From the NCBI RefSeq assembly GCF_007641255.1, contig NZ_CP036259.1, positions 1,736,001 to 1,800,000 of the forward strand: a stretch of 64,000 bases of DNA, read 5' to 3'. The DNA is from Sporomusa termitida. GTDB lineage: Bacteria; Bacillota; Negativicutes; Sporomusales; Sporomusaceae. Under the pieces are notes generated by a model. That model saw only the letters and a program-made list of their open reading frames with translations, did no database searches and was not told where the DNA came from. A program made the translations under genes and the position numbers. Of this stretch, positions 1-9,553 are shown in pieces; position 1 is the stretch's first letter, and each line of letters starts with the position of its first letter.

Positions 1-650
1 TGGTGCCTTGATTACTAAGTTTTTTAGGAGCACCTGCGGTTATTTGCGAAATGTTAGTACTATTAACAGTATTATTTCCTGCTGTAACAGTAGGGGCATA
101 AGCATATCCCGATATTGTGCCGGTTGACGACCAATTCAAATTAATAATTGTGTTTGAAGCGATATCGCCGATTATTTGGGTTGAAGTGCTGTTAATATCT
201 AACGTCCCATTTGAAAAAGCACTATAATTATATATACCACTTCCTCCTTGCGATCCCGTCTTTACATTCACTGTCACAGTCTTTTGTGAGTCGCCTACAT
301 ACCCTTCTGAGGTAATTGTATAAGTATTTCCTGGCTCTGGGGCAGAAAAGGGGTCAATTGGTGGGTTTATCTTGACTATATAGTATTTATCCTCCGAGCC
401 ATCAAAACTATTATGGCTATCATTGTTAATCCAACCCCAATCCGTCCTCCCATTAGCAATCGCCACAATGGCCCGCTTGGCTCCAGCCTCAGCCACGAAC
501 TGAGCTTCAACCAGATTTTTATTTACCGATGTCAATTTAAGCTGAGTTGTAACCATGGGAGTAAGACCGGCTACAATAATGCCGGCAAACGCCATGATGA
601 AAAGAGCTAACATAGTTGACAAACCGCTTTGATTTCTTAAATGTCTCATC
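1..650 (-). CDS. PilX-like pilus assembly / prepilin-type protein (partial, C-terminus beyond window)
   Basis: The reverse strand is open from an ATG at 650 to the left edge (216 codons), with a gaggtg Shine-Dalgarno just upstream. The protein begins MRHLRNQSGLSTMLALFIMA, a short positively charged leader followed by one hydrophobic helix, then a polar, Ser/Thr/Asn-rich region. This is the layout of PilX-type minor pilins, which act in the type IV pilus or a type II secretion-like pseudopilus at the cell envelope. The classical Glu at position +5 after the leader Gly is not seen, so processing by prepilin peptidase is uncertain. It is the third gene of a minus-strand operon, 8 bases after the preceding prepilin gene. 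Confidence 0.7.
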
Positions 651-658
651 TGGTCACC

Positions 659-1147
659 TCACATATTGGGAAGCGATATGGTGAATTCATTAAACGTAAT
701 TATTGGACTGTTACTAAATGCCCTGTCAATTACTTCTATAGAAACGGTTAATGTTTTATTAGCAACTGATTCAAATGTTATATTTTTTATTACAGCAGAA
801 GTCAAATTTTTAGTTGTTGTATTGCCGTCGGTGTCTATTCTCTCTACCATGAGAGCATTAGCATTATCGCCAGTACCAATAAAGATTCGGCAATTTCTGT
901 TATCTACAGTAAATTCAATTTCCGTTGAACTTACTCGCGTAACATTTGTAGCATATCTGATTTCATTTGACAGAGCGTTAAAAATTTCGCGTTCGCTGGA
1001 GATGTTCCGCTGTTGTGCCATGTTGATTTGAAAGGTTTTAATAGTGGTTGTTAAGGTCCCAAAGATAGGCGCTAAGATTATTAGCATGATGGCCATGCCA
1101 ACCAGGAGCTCAACTAGAGTAAATCCACGATCATTCAGTTTTAACAT
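659..1147 (-). CDS. Type IV prepilin / pseudopilin with N-terminal methylation motif
   Basis: This 162-residue protein starts MLKLNDRGFTLVELLVGMAI. The G8|F9 junction and Glu13 (+5 of the mature protein) are the textbook prepilin peptidase site, followed by a hydrophobic helix that packs in the pilus core. The rest is a small polar domain without a recognised family. It overlaps the upstream gene by 17 bases and is followed after 8 bases by the PilX-like gene, so the three are probably cotranscribed. It most resembles minor pseudopilins (PulG/PilV class) rather than a major pilin; which machine it serves cannot be told from this window. Confidence 0.8.
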   Translation of the reverse strand: MLKLNDRGFTLVELLVGMAIMLIILAPIFGTLTTTIKTFQINMAQQRNISSEREIFNALSNEIRYATNVTRVSSTEIEFTVDNRNCRIFIGTGDNANALMVERIDTDGNTTTKNLTSAVIKNITFESVANKTLTVSIEVIDRAFSNSPIITFNEFTISLPNM

Positions 1148-1808
1148 AGTAGTATCCTATCAATCTAACATTATTAGGCTCATTGCCAGTTTCTAAATAA
1201 GGCCATGAAACCGTAATTTGATAGGTGCTAAGGTTATATTGGCCGGCTGGATTTGTATAGTACCCATCTAACGTGGAAAGAGTAATAGGTTCAGTTGTAA
1301 CCCTATATTGCATCCCTGATTGAGTAACAACTTCTTGAGCGGGAGGATTGATTGCTGCTGAACCGTCAAGCAAATTCAATTGGTCAAGTCTTTGTTGAGC
1401 AATATAAGTGGCTGCTGTGTGACCAGACGCGGCTACCGTAGATTTAGATATGTACATACAAGTTCCAAGTATGGCCGTTAATGCAACAACCGTTATGAGG
1501 ACTCCAAGCATGGAATCAACCAATATCCAGCCGGCTTGCGACTTCATTTTAGTAGTGAGTTTTATACGGGCACGTTTAACAAGTTCTAAAACTAATAATA
1601 GATCCCAAAGTAATGAAACCACAAACAAGACAGTAATAGTAGTAATCGCTAATGCTTCAGCGAAATCTTGAACACCGTAGCTATATGCAGGAATAAGAAT
1701 TAGTGCTAAAAGTACAGCTGCGACAAAAATAAAGTAAATTGCTTTGAGTAAGATTATTGAGGTTTTCTCATTTTGGTATGCTTGTTCAAGATCATCCAAA
1801 TACTTCAT
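1131..1808 (-). CDS. Two-helix membrane domain fused to a prepilin-like domain
   Basis: The 225-residue reading frame has a strong site (gggagg) before the ATG at 1808. Residues 1-85 hold two hydrophobic segments (about 20-42 and 52-78). From Met88 the sequence MKSQAGWILVDSMLGVLITV looks like a second, complete prepilin start: short charged leader, Gly, hydrophobic helix with an acidic residue at +5 (Asp instead of Glu). An internal start at 1547 would give a free 138-residue pseudopilin, but no good ribosome site precedes it. Either the prepilin domain is fused to a membrane anchor or a small membrane-protein gene has merged with a pseudopilin gene. It is first in the pilin operon. Confidence 0.6.
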   Translation of the reverse strand: MKYLDDLEQAYQNEKTSIILLKAIYFIFVAAVLLALILIPAYSYGVQDFAEALAITTITVLFVVSLLWDLLLVLELVKRARIKLTTKMKSQAGWILVDSMLGVLITVVALTAILGTCMYISKSTVAASGHTAATYIAQQRLDQLNLLDGSAAINPPAQEVVTQSGMQYRVTTEPITLSTLDGYYTNPAGQYNLSTYQITVSWPYLETGNEPNNVRLIGYYYVKTE

Positions 1809-1970
1809 GTAAATACCTCCCTAATATTACATATATTTCTTAATAAGTTCGATATAAGGGAAAATATACCTTTTAAAAAATAATTTTATTAGAATTGTAT
1901 TTATATTTTGAGATACACTCCGAGGCATCTTGGCAAAGAGAGCTATTGAATAAAATACAGATAACTATAA

Positions 1971-2264
1971 AGTGTTAATGAGATAACACTGATTGATGTG
2001 TTGGGTACTGCCCCTGATATTGTCGGCGAGACGGTCGAGAACCTGTGCGAACAGGAGCGCCTGAACCGCGAGATTCATCGGCTGACCGTCCGGGAAAAAT
2101 GGGTGCTCGAGATGCGCTTCGGCATTCCTAACGGCAGCCGCAAAACCCAGCGGGATATTGCTAAAATACTGGGTATATCCCGCAGCTATGTCAGCAGGAT
2201 TGAGAAGCATGCCATTAACAAGCTGGGGAAGACACTGGCAGTGGATGAACAACCGCCTAAGTAA
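1971..2264 (+). pseudogene. 3' fragment of a sporulation sigma factor (SigK-like region 4)
   Basis: From about 1986 the frame reads TLIDVLGT, then a full sigma region 4 with REKWVLEMRFG and the helix-turn-helix ISRSYVSRIEKHAINKL. The LIDVLGT segment and ISRSYVSRIEK are hallmarks of SigK/SigE, which direct late mother-cell sporulation genes. Regions 2 and 3 are missing: in-frame stops lie at 1962 and 1968, so only the last 90 or so residues remain. A GTG at 1998 could start an 88-residue piece but has no convincing ribosome site. I read it as a remnant. In many spore formers sigK is split by a recombining element, but the break here lies further downstream than the Bacillus split as I recall it. 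Confidence 0.7.
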
Positions 2265-2539
2265 TTGCATTGCCGGTTCATTCCAACAAAAACAACGACT
2301 AAAAGCCCTTTCACGTTTAATCGGGATAGGGCTTTTCTTCATTGGAGTTAATAAGGTTCCATTTTCAGGGGATAATGTCTCCTTATTCCGGTTCTGCAAA
2401 AGGAGTATTTTATGGTAATAAAAAAAGCCTGTTTGGGATTTGAATTGAGATTTTTCATGTTTGATTATTTCGGGTTGTTGTAGATACCATTGTTTCACGG
2501 TTTAATACAGCAGTTCAGGCAAATAATCCGGCCGGAGAA
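2265..2539. other. No gene seen between sigK fragment and IS21 remnant
   Basis: The stretch has stops in all frames at short intervals and no Shine-Dalgarno/start pair I trust. It probably includes the junction between the sigma fragment and the left part of the decayed IS21 copy. Confidence 0.4.
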
Positions 2540-3695
2540 ACTGTGAATTGTCATCACATGTCCAAGACCTCGGTAGGTGAGGTATTCCGGCTTGCAGAGG
2601 AAAACGCAATCAGCTACAACGATGTGGTGGACAAGCGACCGGAGGAAGTGTACCGGTTGCTGTTTCCGGAAAAGTGCGAAGCTGTCCCGATATTTGCAAC
2701 ACCGAATTATGAATATGCCCACAATGAACTGTCCCGAACAGGCGTAACGCTGAAGCTTCTCTGAAAAGAATACCGGGACAAATGCCAAACCGAAGGAACA
2801 CTTCCAGTCGGCTACACCAAATTTACCCTTGGCTATGGCGAGTTTGTGAATGCCCGCCAACTGACCAGCCATCTTCTGCACAAACCTGGCGTAGTTACCG
2901 AAGTCGATTGGAGCGGCTCAAAAATGGCTGTTGTAGACCGCAACACCGGTGAAATCATCCCCGTATACCTGTTTGTGGCTACCTTGCCTTACAGCCAATA
3001 TTCCTACATTGAGCCGTGCTTCAATATGAAGCGGGATACCTGGCTTCGCTGACACGTCCATATGTTTGCGTTCTGGGGCGGCGACGATCCGGATAGTTTG
3101 TAACAATCTGAAGACCGGCGTTGCCGTACCAGATCGCCCAGTGGTACTACGTCCGTAAAGCGAATCTTGACAGCCATGTTGTTCAAGAACAATCGCTATT
3201 CCTGCCCGTACCAGTATGTTGGAAAAGAAATTGATGTAAAAGTAACCGACACATTGGTGGAACTATACTACCGGCAGGAGAGAATCGCTACGCATCGGCG
3301 ATTTGTAGACTATGTAACCAACCAATGGTCTACCCACCCGGAAGATATGCCGGATCAGTTTCAGCACTCACCATGGGATGATACCGGAATTCGCAACTGG
3401 GCGACATCCATTGGCAATTCCACCGCCAATGTGATCGAGCAGATATTTGTCAGTGAAGATTAAGGAGCAGGGCTACAATGCATGCCTGTCTGTACTCAGG
3501 CTGAGCAAAACGCATACAAATACACGGCTGGAAACGGCTTGTGAGCTGGCACTGCCCCAGTTTCGCTCGCCCCGTTACCGTCATTTGAAAGCCATTCTGG
3601 ATGTGGCTCAGTACCACACGACTTTGCTTTACTCCTTGCAATCCGACCAAACCCGAGTTGAGGCATTTTCGACTTTTTGCGAGGAAAATCTTTGA
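2540..3695 (+). pseudogene. istA: IS21-family transposase IstA, decayed
   Basis: Joined across frames the sequence reads like IstA: SKTSVGEVFRLAEE, RPEEVYRLLFPEK, YEYAHNELSRTGVTLKLL, then EVDWSGSKMAVVDRNTGE and YLFVATLPYSQYSYIE, then the C-terminal part with NVIEQIF and GYNACLSVLRLSKT. EVDWSG carries the first catalytic Asp of the DDE domain. The gene is broken by TGA stops near 2762 and 3050, a frame change and internal deletion around 3060-3160 that removes much of the DDE core, and another shift near 3462. No istB follows. It differs from the intact IS21 element at 53-55 kb, so it is an older insertion of another member. Confidence 0.8.
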
Positions 3696-3897
3696 AAAAT
3701 TCCATAAAATAGCAGGATTTTTATCGAGGGTAGCGAAAAATATCTGAAATATTTAAATATACTAAATCAAATACATATGCTGTTTTTGTTAGTTTATATT
3801 CTTTTTTATTTAATTTATTTGCTCACCAGGAAGATGCTTGGTAATTCTGGTACTGTTGTTAACAAACAAAAACAAACATGCCCTTTATACTTTGTAT

Positions 3898-3925
3898 TTG
3901 ACATAATGTAATTATGACATATTCA
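3898..3925 (+). promoter_or_regulatory. Candidate sigma-70-type promoter for the two-partner secretion operon
   Basis: TTGACA at 3898-3903 matches the -35 consensus, and TATTCA follows after 16 bases as a moderate -10 element. It faces the tpsB gene about 260 bases downstream and lies in the AT-rich stretch. No experimental support. Confidence 0.4.
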
Positions 3926-3945
3926 ACTAAAGTCAGGGTGGAGAG

Positions 3946-4002
3946 ATGGAAGATATTCAAACAAGGGTACAGATCTTACTAAAAGCAGCAAGTCTCACGT
4001 GA
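3946..4002 (+). CDS. Possible 18-residue leader peptide
   Basis: A ggtggagag sequence sits just before ATG at 3946, and the frame encodes MEDIQTRVQILLKAASLT before a TGA at 4000-4002. It may be a leader peptide upstream of tpsB or the stub of a regulator gene lost to deletion; the sequence alone cannot decide. No homologue recognised. Confidence 0.25.
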   Translation: MEDIQTRVQILLKAASLT

Positions 4003-4186
4003 AGCCGGAAAACGACGGAAGACAACAAGTTTTGTCGAATATGGCGCAGCGGCGGGAGCAGCGGCCCCCATCTTCCTTCTGTCGCCGCGAAAACGTCCCG
4101 GGCAAGGAAAAGGGGCAGGTGAAAGGAGGTGAGAAAAACAAGTTTTTTCAGATTATTGCGTTTATTAACGCGGAAAGGATGAAATT

Positions 4187-5908
4187 ATGCTACTTATGCT
4201 ACGAAACAGATCATTACTGTGTAAAATGTGTTGCTTGACTCCCGCTTTAGTTCTGGTATTCAGTGCGGCTTCGCCGACTTTTGCCGCCAGCCCTAATACC
4301 AGTCAAGTTGCCGGCCAAGTAGCCGACAGTGTAAAACAAAGCCAACCTCCTATTCAGCCCAAAAGCGACATCAGCATCGAGGTAAACGAACCACAACGGG
4401 AGAAACCTGCGCCGCCGGCAGGCCCTACAATTAAAGTCAGCGGCTTTCGTATTACCGGCCAGAGCATCTATAGCGAAGATGCATTGCAGGAGTTGCTTAA
4501 AGACGCGGTTGGCAAAGAACTTACTCTCGGCGAACTGCAAGATATTGCCGGGCGTACTGTTGCCCACTATTTCCGCAACCAGGGCTTTGTGGTGGCCACC
4601 GCCTATATTCCGGTTCAGGAAATAAGGGACGGCATAGTGGAAATAGCTGTAATGCCCGGAAAGTACAGCGGGATTGATATCCGGAACCACTCCAGGCTGT
4701 CCAATGCGGCTGCCGCCAAATTTTTAAGCGGCATCAAGGCTGGTGATTATGTGAAACGAGACGAACTGGAACGCGTGTTGCTCCTTCTAAACGATATTGG
4801 CGGAATCAAAGTTGAATCTGTTCTGACTCCGGGCAAGGAGGCCGGCACCACTGAACTTGTTGTCGATATCAAGGATGCCAACACAGTGACCGCGACTTTA
4901 TTGGCGAGCAACTACGGCAACCGTTACACCGGTTCCGAGCAGAGCAACCTGGACATCAACTTCAATAACGCCACCGGCCAGGGGGACGTGCTGAGCATTG
5001 GCGGCAGTTATACCGGCCACGGCATGAACAATTTCAGCATGAATTATATGCTTCCGTATGGCAGCCGGGGCTGGCGGCTGGGCGTGAATTATTCGCGCCT
5101 TAACTACACTCTTAAAGAGGAGTATGCTCCCCTTGCGGCCAACGGCAAATCCGAAACCTATGGCGTTTATGGCCAGTACCCGTTCGTCCGTTCCCGAAAT
5201 TATGACCTTTATGGGCAGATTGGCGTAGCTACGCGCCGGCTTGTTGACGATATTGACTTGTTCAACTCCTCCAACCGGCGGAAAACCGATTTTGTTACCT
5301 TGGGCCTTAACGGTATCAGCCGGGACAGCCGCGGCATAAACAGTTTCGACCTAAGCCTGGTGAGCGGTCGGCTCAATTTTACCGGCAAAGAGGATATTTT
5401 CGGAAACAACTGGGAGGTTACCGACGCCCAAGGGGCGCAGACTGCAGGACATTACACTAAAGTAAACGTTACTGCCAACCGCTACCAGCATTTGAAAGAC
5501 CGGTTGAATTTATATCTGTCGATTAAAGGCCAGTTGGCCAGCAAGAACCTTGATTCTTCGGAGCAGCTCTATCTCGGGGGAGCCAATGGCGTACGGGCCT
5601 ATCCCCAGGGCGAAGCTAACGGCGATGAGGGCTATATACTAACCGGGGAACTGCGCTATGACCTGCCTACGCCCAAATTCCAACTGGCAGCGTTTATTGA
5701 CAGCGGCCATGCCGGCGGCAGTAAAAACAACTGGAAAGGCAGCTCTCCCTCCCGGACGCTTAGCGGCGCGGGGCTGGGTTTAATCCTAAACAATTGGCAG
5801 GAATACCACCTGCGGGTCGATTACGCGTGGAGGCTATCCTCCAGCCAGGCTACTACGGAAAGCGACAAGCACGGCCGCTGGTGGTTGGCCGGCGTACGGT
5901 ATTTCTAA
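4187..5908 (+). CDS. Two-partner secretion outer-membrane transporter, TpsB (ShlB/FhaC/HecB family)
   Basis: The 573-residue protein has a signal peptide ending near FAASPNT (about residue 34), a Pro-rich linker, a POTRA_2-type domain from IKVSGFRITGQ (about 83-160), a second POTRA-like region to about 235, then a 16-strand-type beta barrel. The barrel holds the loop-6 motif VRAYP in GGANGVRAYPQGE, and the chain ends in aromatic Phe as barrel proteins do. ggaaagga 7 bases before the ATG supports the start. TpsB proteins recognise the TPS domain of their partner in the periplasm and pass it across the outer membrane. The partner gene follows directly, so the pair is very probably functional. 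Both ends are intact. Confidence 0.93.
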   Translation: MLLMLRNRSLLCKMCCLTPALVLVFSAASPTFAASPNTSQVAGQVADSVKQSQPPIQPKSDISIEVNEPQREKPAPPAGPTIKVSGFRITGQSIYSEDALQELLKDAVGKELTLGELQDIAGRTVAHYFRNQGFVVATAYIPVQEIRDGIVEIAVMPGKYSGIDIRNHSRLSNAAAAKFLSGIKAGDYVKRDELERVLLLLNDIGGIKVESVLTPGKEAGTTELVVDIKDANTVTATLLASNYGNRYTGSEQSNLDINFNNATGQGDVLSIGGSYTGHGMNNFSMNYMLPYGSRGWRLGVNYSRLNYTLKEEYAPLAANGKSETYGVYGQYPFVRSRNYDLYGQIGVATRRLVDDIDLFNSSNRRKTDFVTLGLNGISRDSRGINSFDLSLVSGRLNFTGKEDIFGNNWEVTDAQGAQTAGHYTKVNVTANRYQHLKDRLNLYLSIKGQLASKNLDSSEQLYLGGANGVRAYPQGEANGDEGYILTGELRYDLPTPKFQLAAFIDSGHAGGSKNNWKGSSPSRTLSGAGLGLILNNWQEYHLRVDYAWRLSSSQATTESDKHGRWWLAGVRYF

Positions 5909-6012
5909 CCTAACAGAATGGTAATGACAAAGGAGGGGGAACGGGAGGAAAGCTCAACAGCCTCGGGGTGGGGCTTCTTCTACCATCAATTAAATTAAAG
6001 GAGTGATCATCT

Positions 6013-9000
6013 ATGAACCGAAAATGGCGACGCGAGTGGGGCCGTCAGAAAAAAGGGCAATCAGCAGCCCGGTCACCAACCCCGGGCCGGAGTTCGCTGC
6101 AAACCCTGGCCAAGATCATACTGCCGCCGGTGGCGGCAGCCACCCTGCTGCTGACAGCTATGCTGCCGGCCTATGCCAACCCGACCGGAGGCCAGATTAC
6201 CGCCGGGGCCGGCAGCATCAGCCAAAGCGGCAACACCACCAATATCAGCCAGACTACCAACAAACTGAGCATCGACTGGCAGAGCTTCAACATCGGCGCC
6301 AACGAGACGGTCAACTTTCTGCAGCCCGGGGCAAGTGCTATCGCTTTGAACCGGGTGGTGGGCAATAACGCCTCCAGCATCTACGGCAAGCTGAACGCCA
6401 ATGGCCAAGTGTTTTTGATTAATACCAACGGGATTTTATTCGCGCCCGGCTCGTCGGTAAATGTAGGCGGGATTGTGGCTTCAACGTTAAATATTTCCGA
6501 CGCCGATTTTCAAAAAGGAAAGTATGATTTTACCGGAAATGGCGGTTCGGTCACTAACCAGGGCTCGATTACGGCCGGTAACGGCGGCTATGTAGCGCTT
6601 TTAGGCGCCCAGGTTTCCAACCAAGGGGTAATCGTCGCCAACCAGGGCACGGTTGCGCTGGGGGCCGGCAGTGCCGCCACCCTTGACTTTCACGGCGACG
6701 GACTGTATAGCCTGGCCGTAACGCAAGCAGCCCTGGATGCCCTGGCCGAGAATCACAAGCTTATTCAGGCCAACGGCGGACAGGTGTTTATGACCGCCAA
6801 AGCAGCCAGCGCCCTGGCCGGCTCAGTACTCAACAACACCGGCGTAATTGAGGCGCAAAGCATTGGCAATGCCAACGGGATCATCACGCTTGACGGCGGC
6901 AGCGTCGGCGCGGTTGTCAACAGCGGCGTGCTGGACGCTTCCGGCAAAGACGCCGGGCAAACCGGCGGCACGGTCAAGGTTTTGGGCAATGACCTCACCC
7001 TGGCGGCCGGAACGGCTATCGACGTGTCCGGCGCTAACGGCGGCGGTACGGTTCTCCTCGGCGGCAACGAGCAGGGCCGGGGCCCGGAACAAAATGCCGC
7101 CGCTACTACGGTCGCCAACGACGTCACCATTAACGCCGACGCCATCACCGCAGGCGATGGCGGCACAATCGTAGTCTGGTCCGACGGCGTCACTTCCTTT
7201 GACGGGACAGCCAGCGCCAAAGGCGGCACAAGCAGCGGCGACGGCGGCTTCGTTGAGACCAGCGGCAAAAGACTGAAGATTGGCGACAACGCCCTCATCA
7301 CCACCGCGGCTGCTAACGGGAAAACAGGCACCTGGCTGCTTGACCCGGACGGCTTCACCATCTCGGCGGTAGGCGGCGACATTACCGGCGCTGAGCTCGG
7401 CAGCCAACTCGGCTCCAACAATGTGACGATTGCCTCAACCAGTGGCAGGGGCTACGACGGCAGCATCAACGTCAACGATACAGTGAACTGGTCGGCCGAC
7501 ACAACTTTGAGCCTCAACGCCACCAGCAAGATCAATGTCAACGCGCCGATTACCGGCAGCGGCGCCTCCTCCGGGCTAGCGCTGAACGCGATGCTGGACA
7601 TCAACATCAACTCGCCCTCGTCCCTGCAGGTGAATACGCTCACCGCCAATGCCGCCGGCAATATCAATTTCAACGCGCCGCAACGCTGGACTAACGGCGG
7701 GGCGTGGTCGTTCACAGGCAATAACATCAACGTTAACGATACGGTCAACTGGTCGGCCGGTATCCTGACGCTCAACGCCGGCAAATTCGTCAACCTCAAC
7801 GCCGTAATGACCGCCGCCGACCAAGGAAGTCTCGCCATGAACTACAATGACGACATTGATACGAGTGCGGACGCCGATGGCAATCCGACTTCCAAATACG
7901 GAACGCTCCTGGGCGGGCTTAGCCCCCTCTTCAACAAAGAGACAGGGACCTACGCCGGCCGGATTGATTTCAGCGGCAATACCGCCGGCAATCCTCTGAC
8001 CATCAACGGCAATCAATACACGCTCATCACCAGCATCGCTTCCCCGACCCTGGCCGACGGCGCGGCCAACCCTCACGATATAAGCGTCATCAACAAGAAC
8101 GGCGGCCGTGGGTTCTATGCGCTGGCGGCAAACCTGATTGCCCCGGACACGGATTTAACCGCTTATCTAAGCAACAACGGTGCAGCATCTTATCTGATAA
8201 CCAGCATCTCTGCTGGCTCCGTCTTGGAGGGGCTGGGGAACAATATCGCCAATCTGAGCTTAAAAAACAGCAGCAATACTGTGGCTGTTTCCATGATAAA
8301 GAATAATTACGGCACTGTCCGCGACCTCAGCCTGACGAATATAAATTTCATCGGCAGGAGGGGCGCCACCATCTTCGATAGTAACGATGGCAGAATCATC
8401 AATGTAGCGGCAAGCGGCAGCCTGACCATTTCCAACCCTTATAACGAATTGGCCACTATAATCGGCGGTCTGGTCGGCGGCAACTCTGGCCTCATCTCCG
8501 GCGCTTACGCCAAGGTGGACATAACTGCGCATTCTGCGTCTAATATCGGCGGCCTGGTCGGGATTAATTATGGCGTCATCCAAAACTCCCTGGCCGAAGG
8601 GGCGGTAACGCTATATGCCGACGATTATCTTTGGGGCTCTTCGGCAATAGGCGGATTCGCCGGACTAAATAACGGCGGCTCCATCTTCAACTCCGGAGCC
8701 ACAGGGAACGTGACCGTGGGGACGGATGTCAACAACGGATTGGCCGCCGTTTCCGGCGTGGGCGGGTTTGTCGGACAAAATGGATATACCTTTGATGCCG
8801 TGATAAAACCCGGCTACATTGACAATTCCTACGCGACCGGCAACGTGTCCGTCAGTGGGGGGAGAGTCAGTAACATCGGCGGCTTTGTTGGAACATCCCC
8901 AGCTACCGGCAGCATCACCAATTCCGCCTCCTTCGGCTCGGTGCCGGCCGCAAGCAGCGCAGTCAACAGCATCACTAACGTCGGCAGCTTCGCGGGGTAT

Positions 9001-9477
9001 CTTGCCGATACCACCGTCATGGCAGGTAATACTTACAACCCCGCGACTTCGCACAGTCCCAACGGCGTCGGCAGCGGCAACCCGAGCGGTCTGACCAGCA
9101 CTACCAATACAGAGCCGTCGTCCACGCAGGGGCCGTTGTCATCGAACGCCCAACAAGCGCAGCAGGCCGCCGAGGCGCGGTCTGAAGCTAAAAATCTGAC
9201 CGACCAAGCCGCGGCGCAACAAACGACTGCCGGCACGTACGCTGCGAAAGACCAAGCAATCGCGATAGCGCAGGCCAGCATCAGCGAGCAGTCCGGCCAA
9301 ACTGAGGGCAATACGTTGAACCCTGCAGAGGATCGGTCGGAACCGGACAACCTGTGGCAAGTGTCGGACGACTCAAGCAGTTATTCGGCCGACATCACAG
9401 CCGTGCAGGCGGATGGAGTCGAATATCAGTTGGAAGACGCCGAATATAACGATGAGGACGACGACGCCAAAGGTTAA
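6013..9477 (+). CDS. Two-partner secretion exoprotein, TpsA (filamentous haemagglutinin-like)
   Basis: This 1154-residue protein has a long N-terminal extension with a hydrophobic segment and likely cleavage after AYA (about residue 55). The TPS secretion domain follows: NPTGGQITAGAGSISQ, TVNFLQPGASAIALNRVVG, INTNGILFAPGSSVNVGG. The middle is a Gly/Asn/Ala-rich beta-helix; residues about 800-1010 carry GLUG-type repeats (GGLVGGNSGLISGAY, IGGLVGINYGVIQNS, GVGGFVGQNG). The tail is acidic and ends EYNDEDDDAKG. Such proteins are exported by the neighbouring TpsB and act as adhesins or, in some families, toxins. No toxin domain is evident. aaaggag lies 8 bases before the ATG. Much smaller than Bordetella FHA. 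Confidence 0.92.
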   Translation: MNRKWRREWGRQKKGQSAARSPTPGRSSLQTLAKIILPPVAAATLLLTAMLPAYANPTGGQITAGAGSISQSGNTTNISQTTNKLSIDWQSFNIGANETVNFLQPGASAIALNRVVGNNASSIYGKLNANGQVFLINTNGILFAPGSSVNVGGIVASTLNISDADFQKGKYDFTGNGGSVTNQGSITAGNGGYVALLGAQVSNQGVIVANQGTVALGAGSAATLDFHGDGLYSLAVTQAALDALAENHKLIQANGGQVFMTAKAASALAGSVLNNTGVIEAQSIGNANGIITLDGGSVGAVVNSGVLDASGKDAGQTGGTVKVLGNDLTLAAGTAIDVSGANGGGTVLLGGNEQGRGPEQNAAATTVANDVTINADAITAGDGGTIVVWSDGVTSFDGTASAKGGTSSGDGGFVETSGKRLKIGDNALITTAAANGKTGTWLLDPDGFTISAVGGDITGAELGSQLGSNNVTIASTSGRGYDGSINVNDTVNWSADTTLSLNATSKINVNAPITGSGASSGLALNAMLDININSPSSLQVNTLTANAAGNINFNAPQRWTNGGAWSFTGNNINVNDTVNWSAGILTLNAGKFVNLNAVMTAADQGSLAMNYNDDIDTSADADGNPTSKYGTLLGGLSPLFNKETGTYAGRIDFSGNTAGNPLTINGNQYTLITSIASPTLADGAANPHDISVINKNGGRGFYALAANLIAPDTDLTAYLSNNGAASYLITSISAGSVLEGLGNNIANLSLKNSSNTVAVSMIKNNYGTVRDLSLTNINFIGRRGATIFDSNDGRIINVAASGSLTISNPYNELATIIGGLVGGNSGLISGAYAKVDITAHSASNIGGLVGINYGVIQNSLAEGAVTLYADDYLWGSSAIGGFAGLNNGGSIFNSGATGNVTVGTDVNNGLAAVSGVGGFVGQNGYTFDAVIKPGYIDNSYATGNVSVSGGRVSNIGGFVGTSPATGSITNSASFGSVPAASSAVNSITNVGSFAGYLADTTVMAGNTYNPATSHSPNGVGSGNPSGLTSTTNTEPSSTQGPLSSNAQQAQQAAEARSEAKNLTDQAAAQQTTAGTYAAKDQAIAIAQASISEQSGQTEGNTLNPAEDRSEPDNLWQVSDDSSSYSADITAVQADGVEYQLEDAEYNDEDDDAKG

Positions 9478-9553
9478 CGCTTAGGCTCAGGATGACAAAG
9501 GGGATTGCACGATAAAACTGAGGAAAACCAAAAAAATGAATGGAGAAATCAAT

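Larger units (their letters stand above)
3696..4186. other. AT-rich then GC-rich upstream region of the surface-protein island
   Basis: The first 250 bases are very AT-rich; base composition shifts sharply to GC-rich after about 3990. No protein gene of convincing length is present. It holds a candidate promoter (3898-3925) and a possible 18-codon leader (3946-4002), and the rest is a probable untranslated leader of tpsB. I could not match the leader to any riboswitch class. Confidence 0.45.

Noticed and set aside
2756-3052. TGA codons inside the IS21 remnant as possible recoding of stop to Trp
   Set aside because: The same remnant also has deletions and frame shifts, and the other genes of the window read Trp only as TGG, so the stops are decay.
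3999-4238. 79-residue frame overlapping the start of tpsB
   Set aside because: It overlaps tpsB in another frame, has no convincing site and reads as low-complexity leader sequence.
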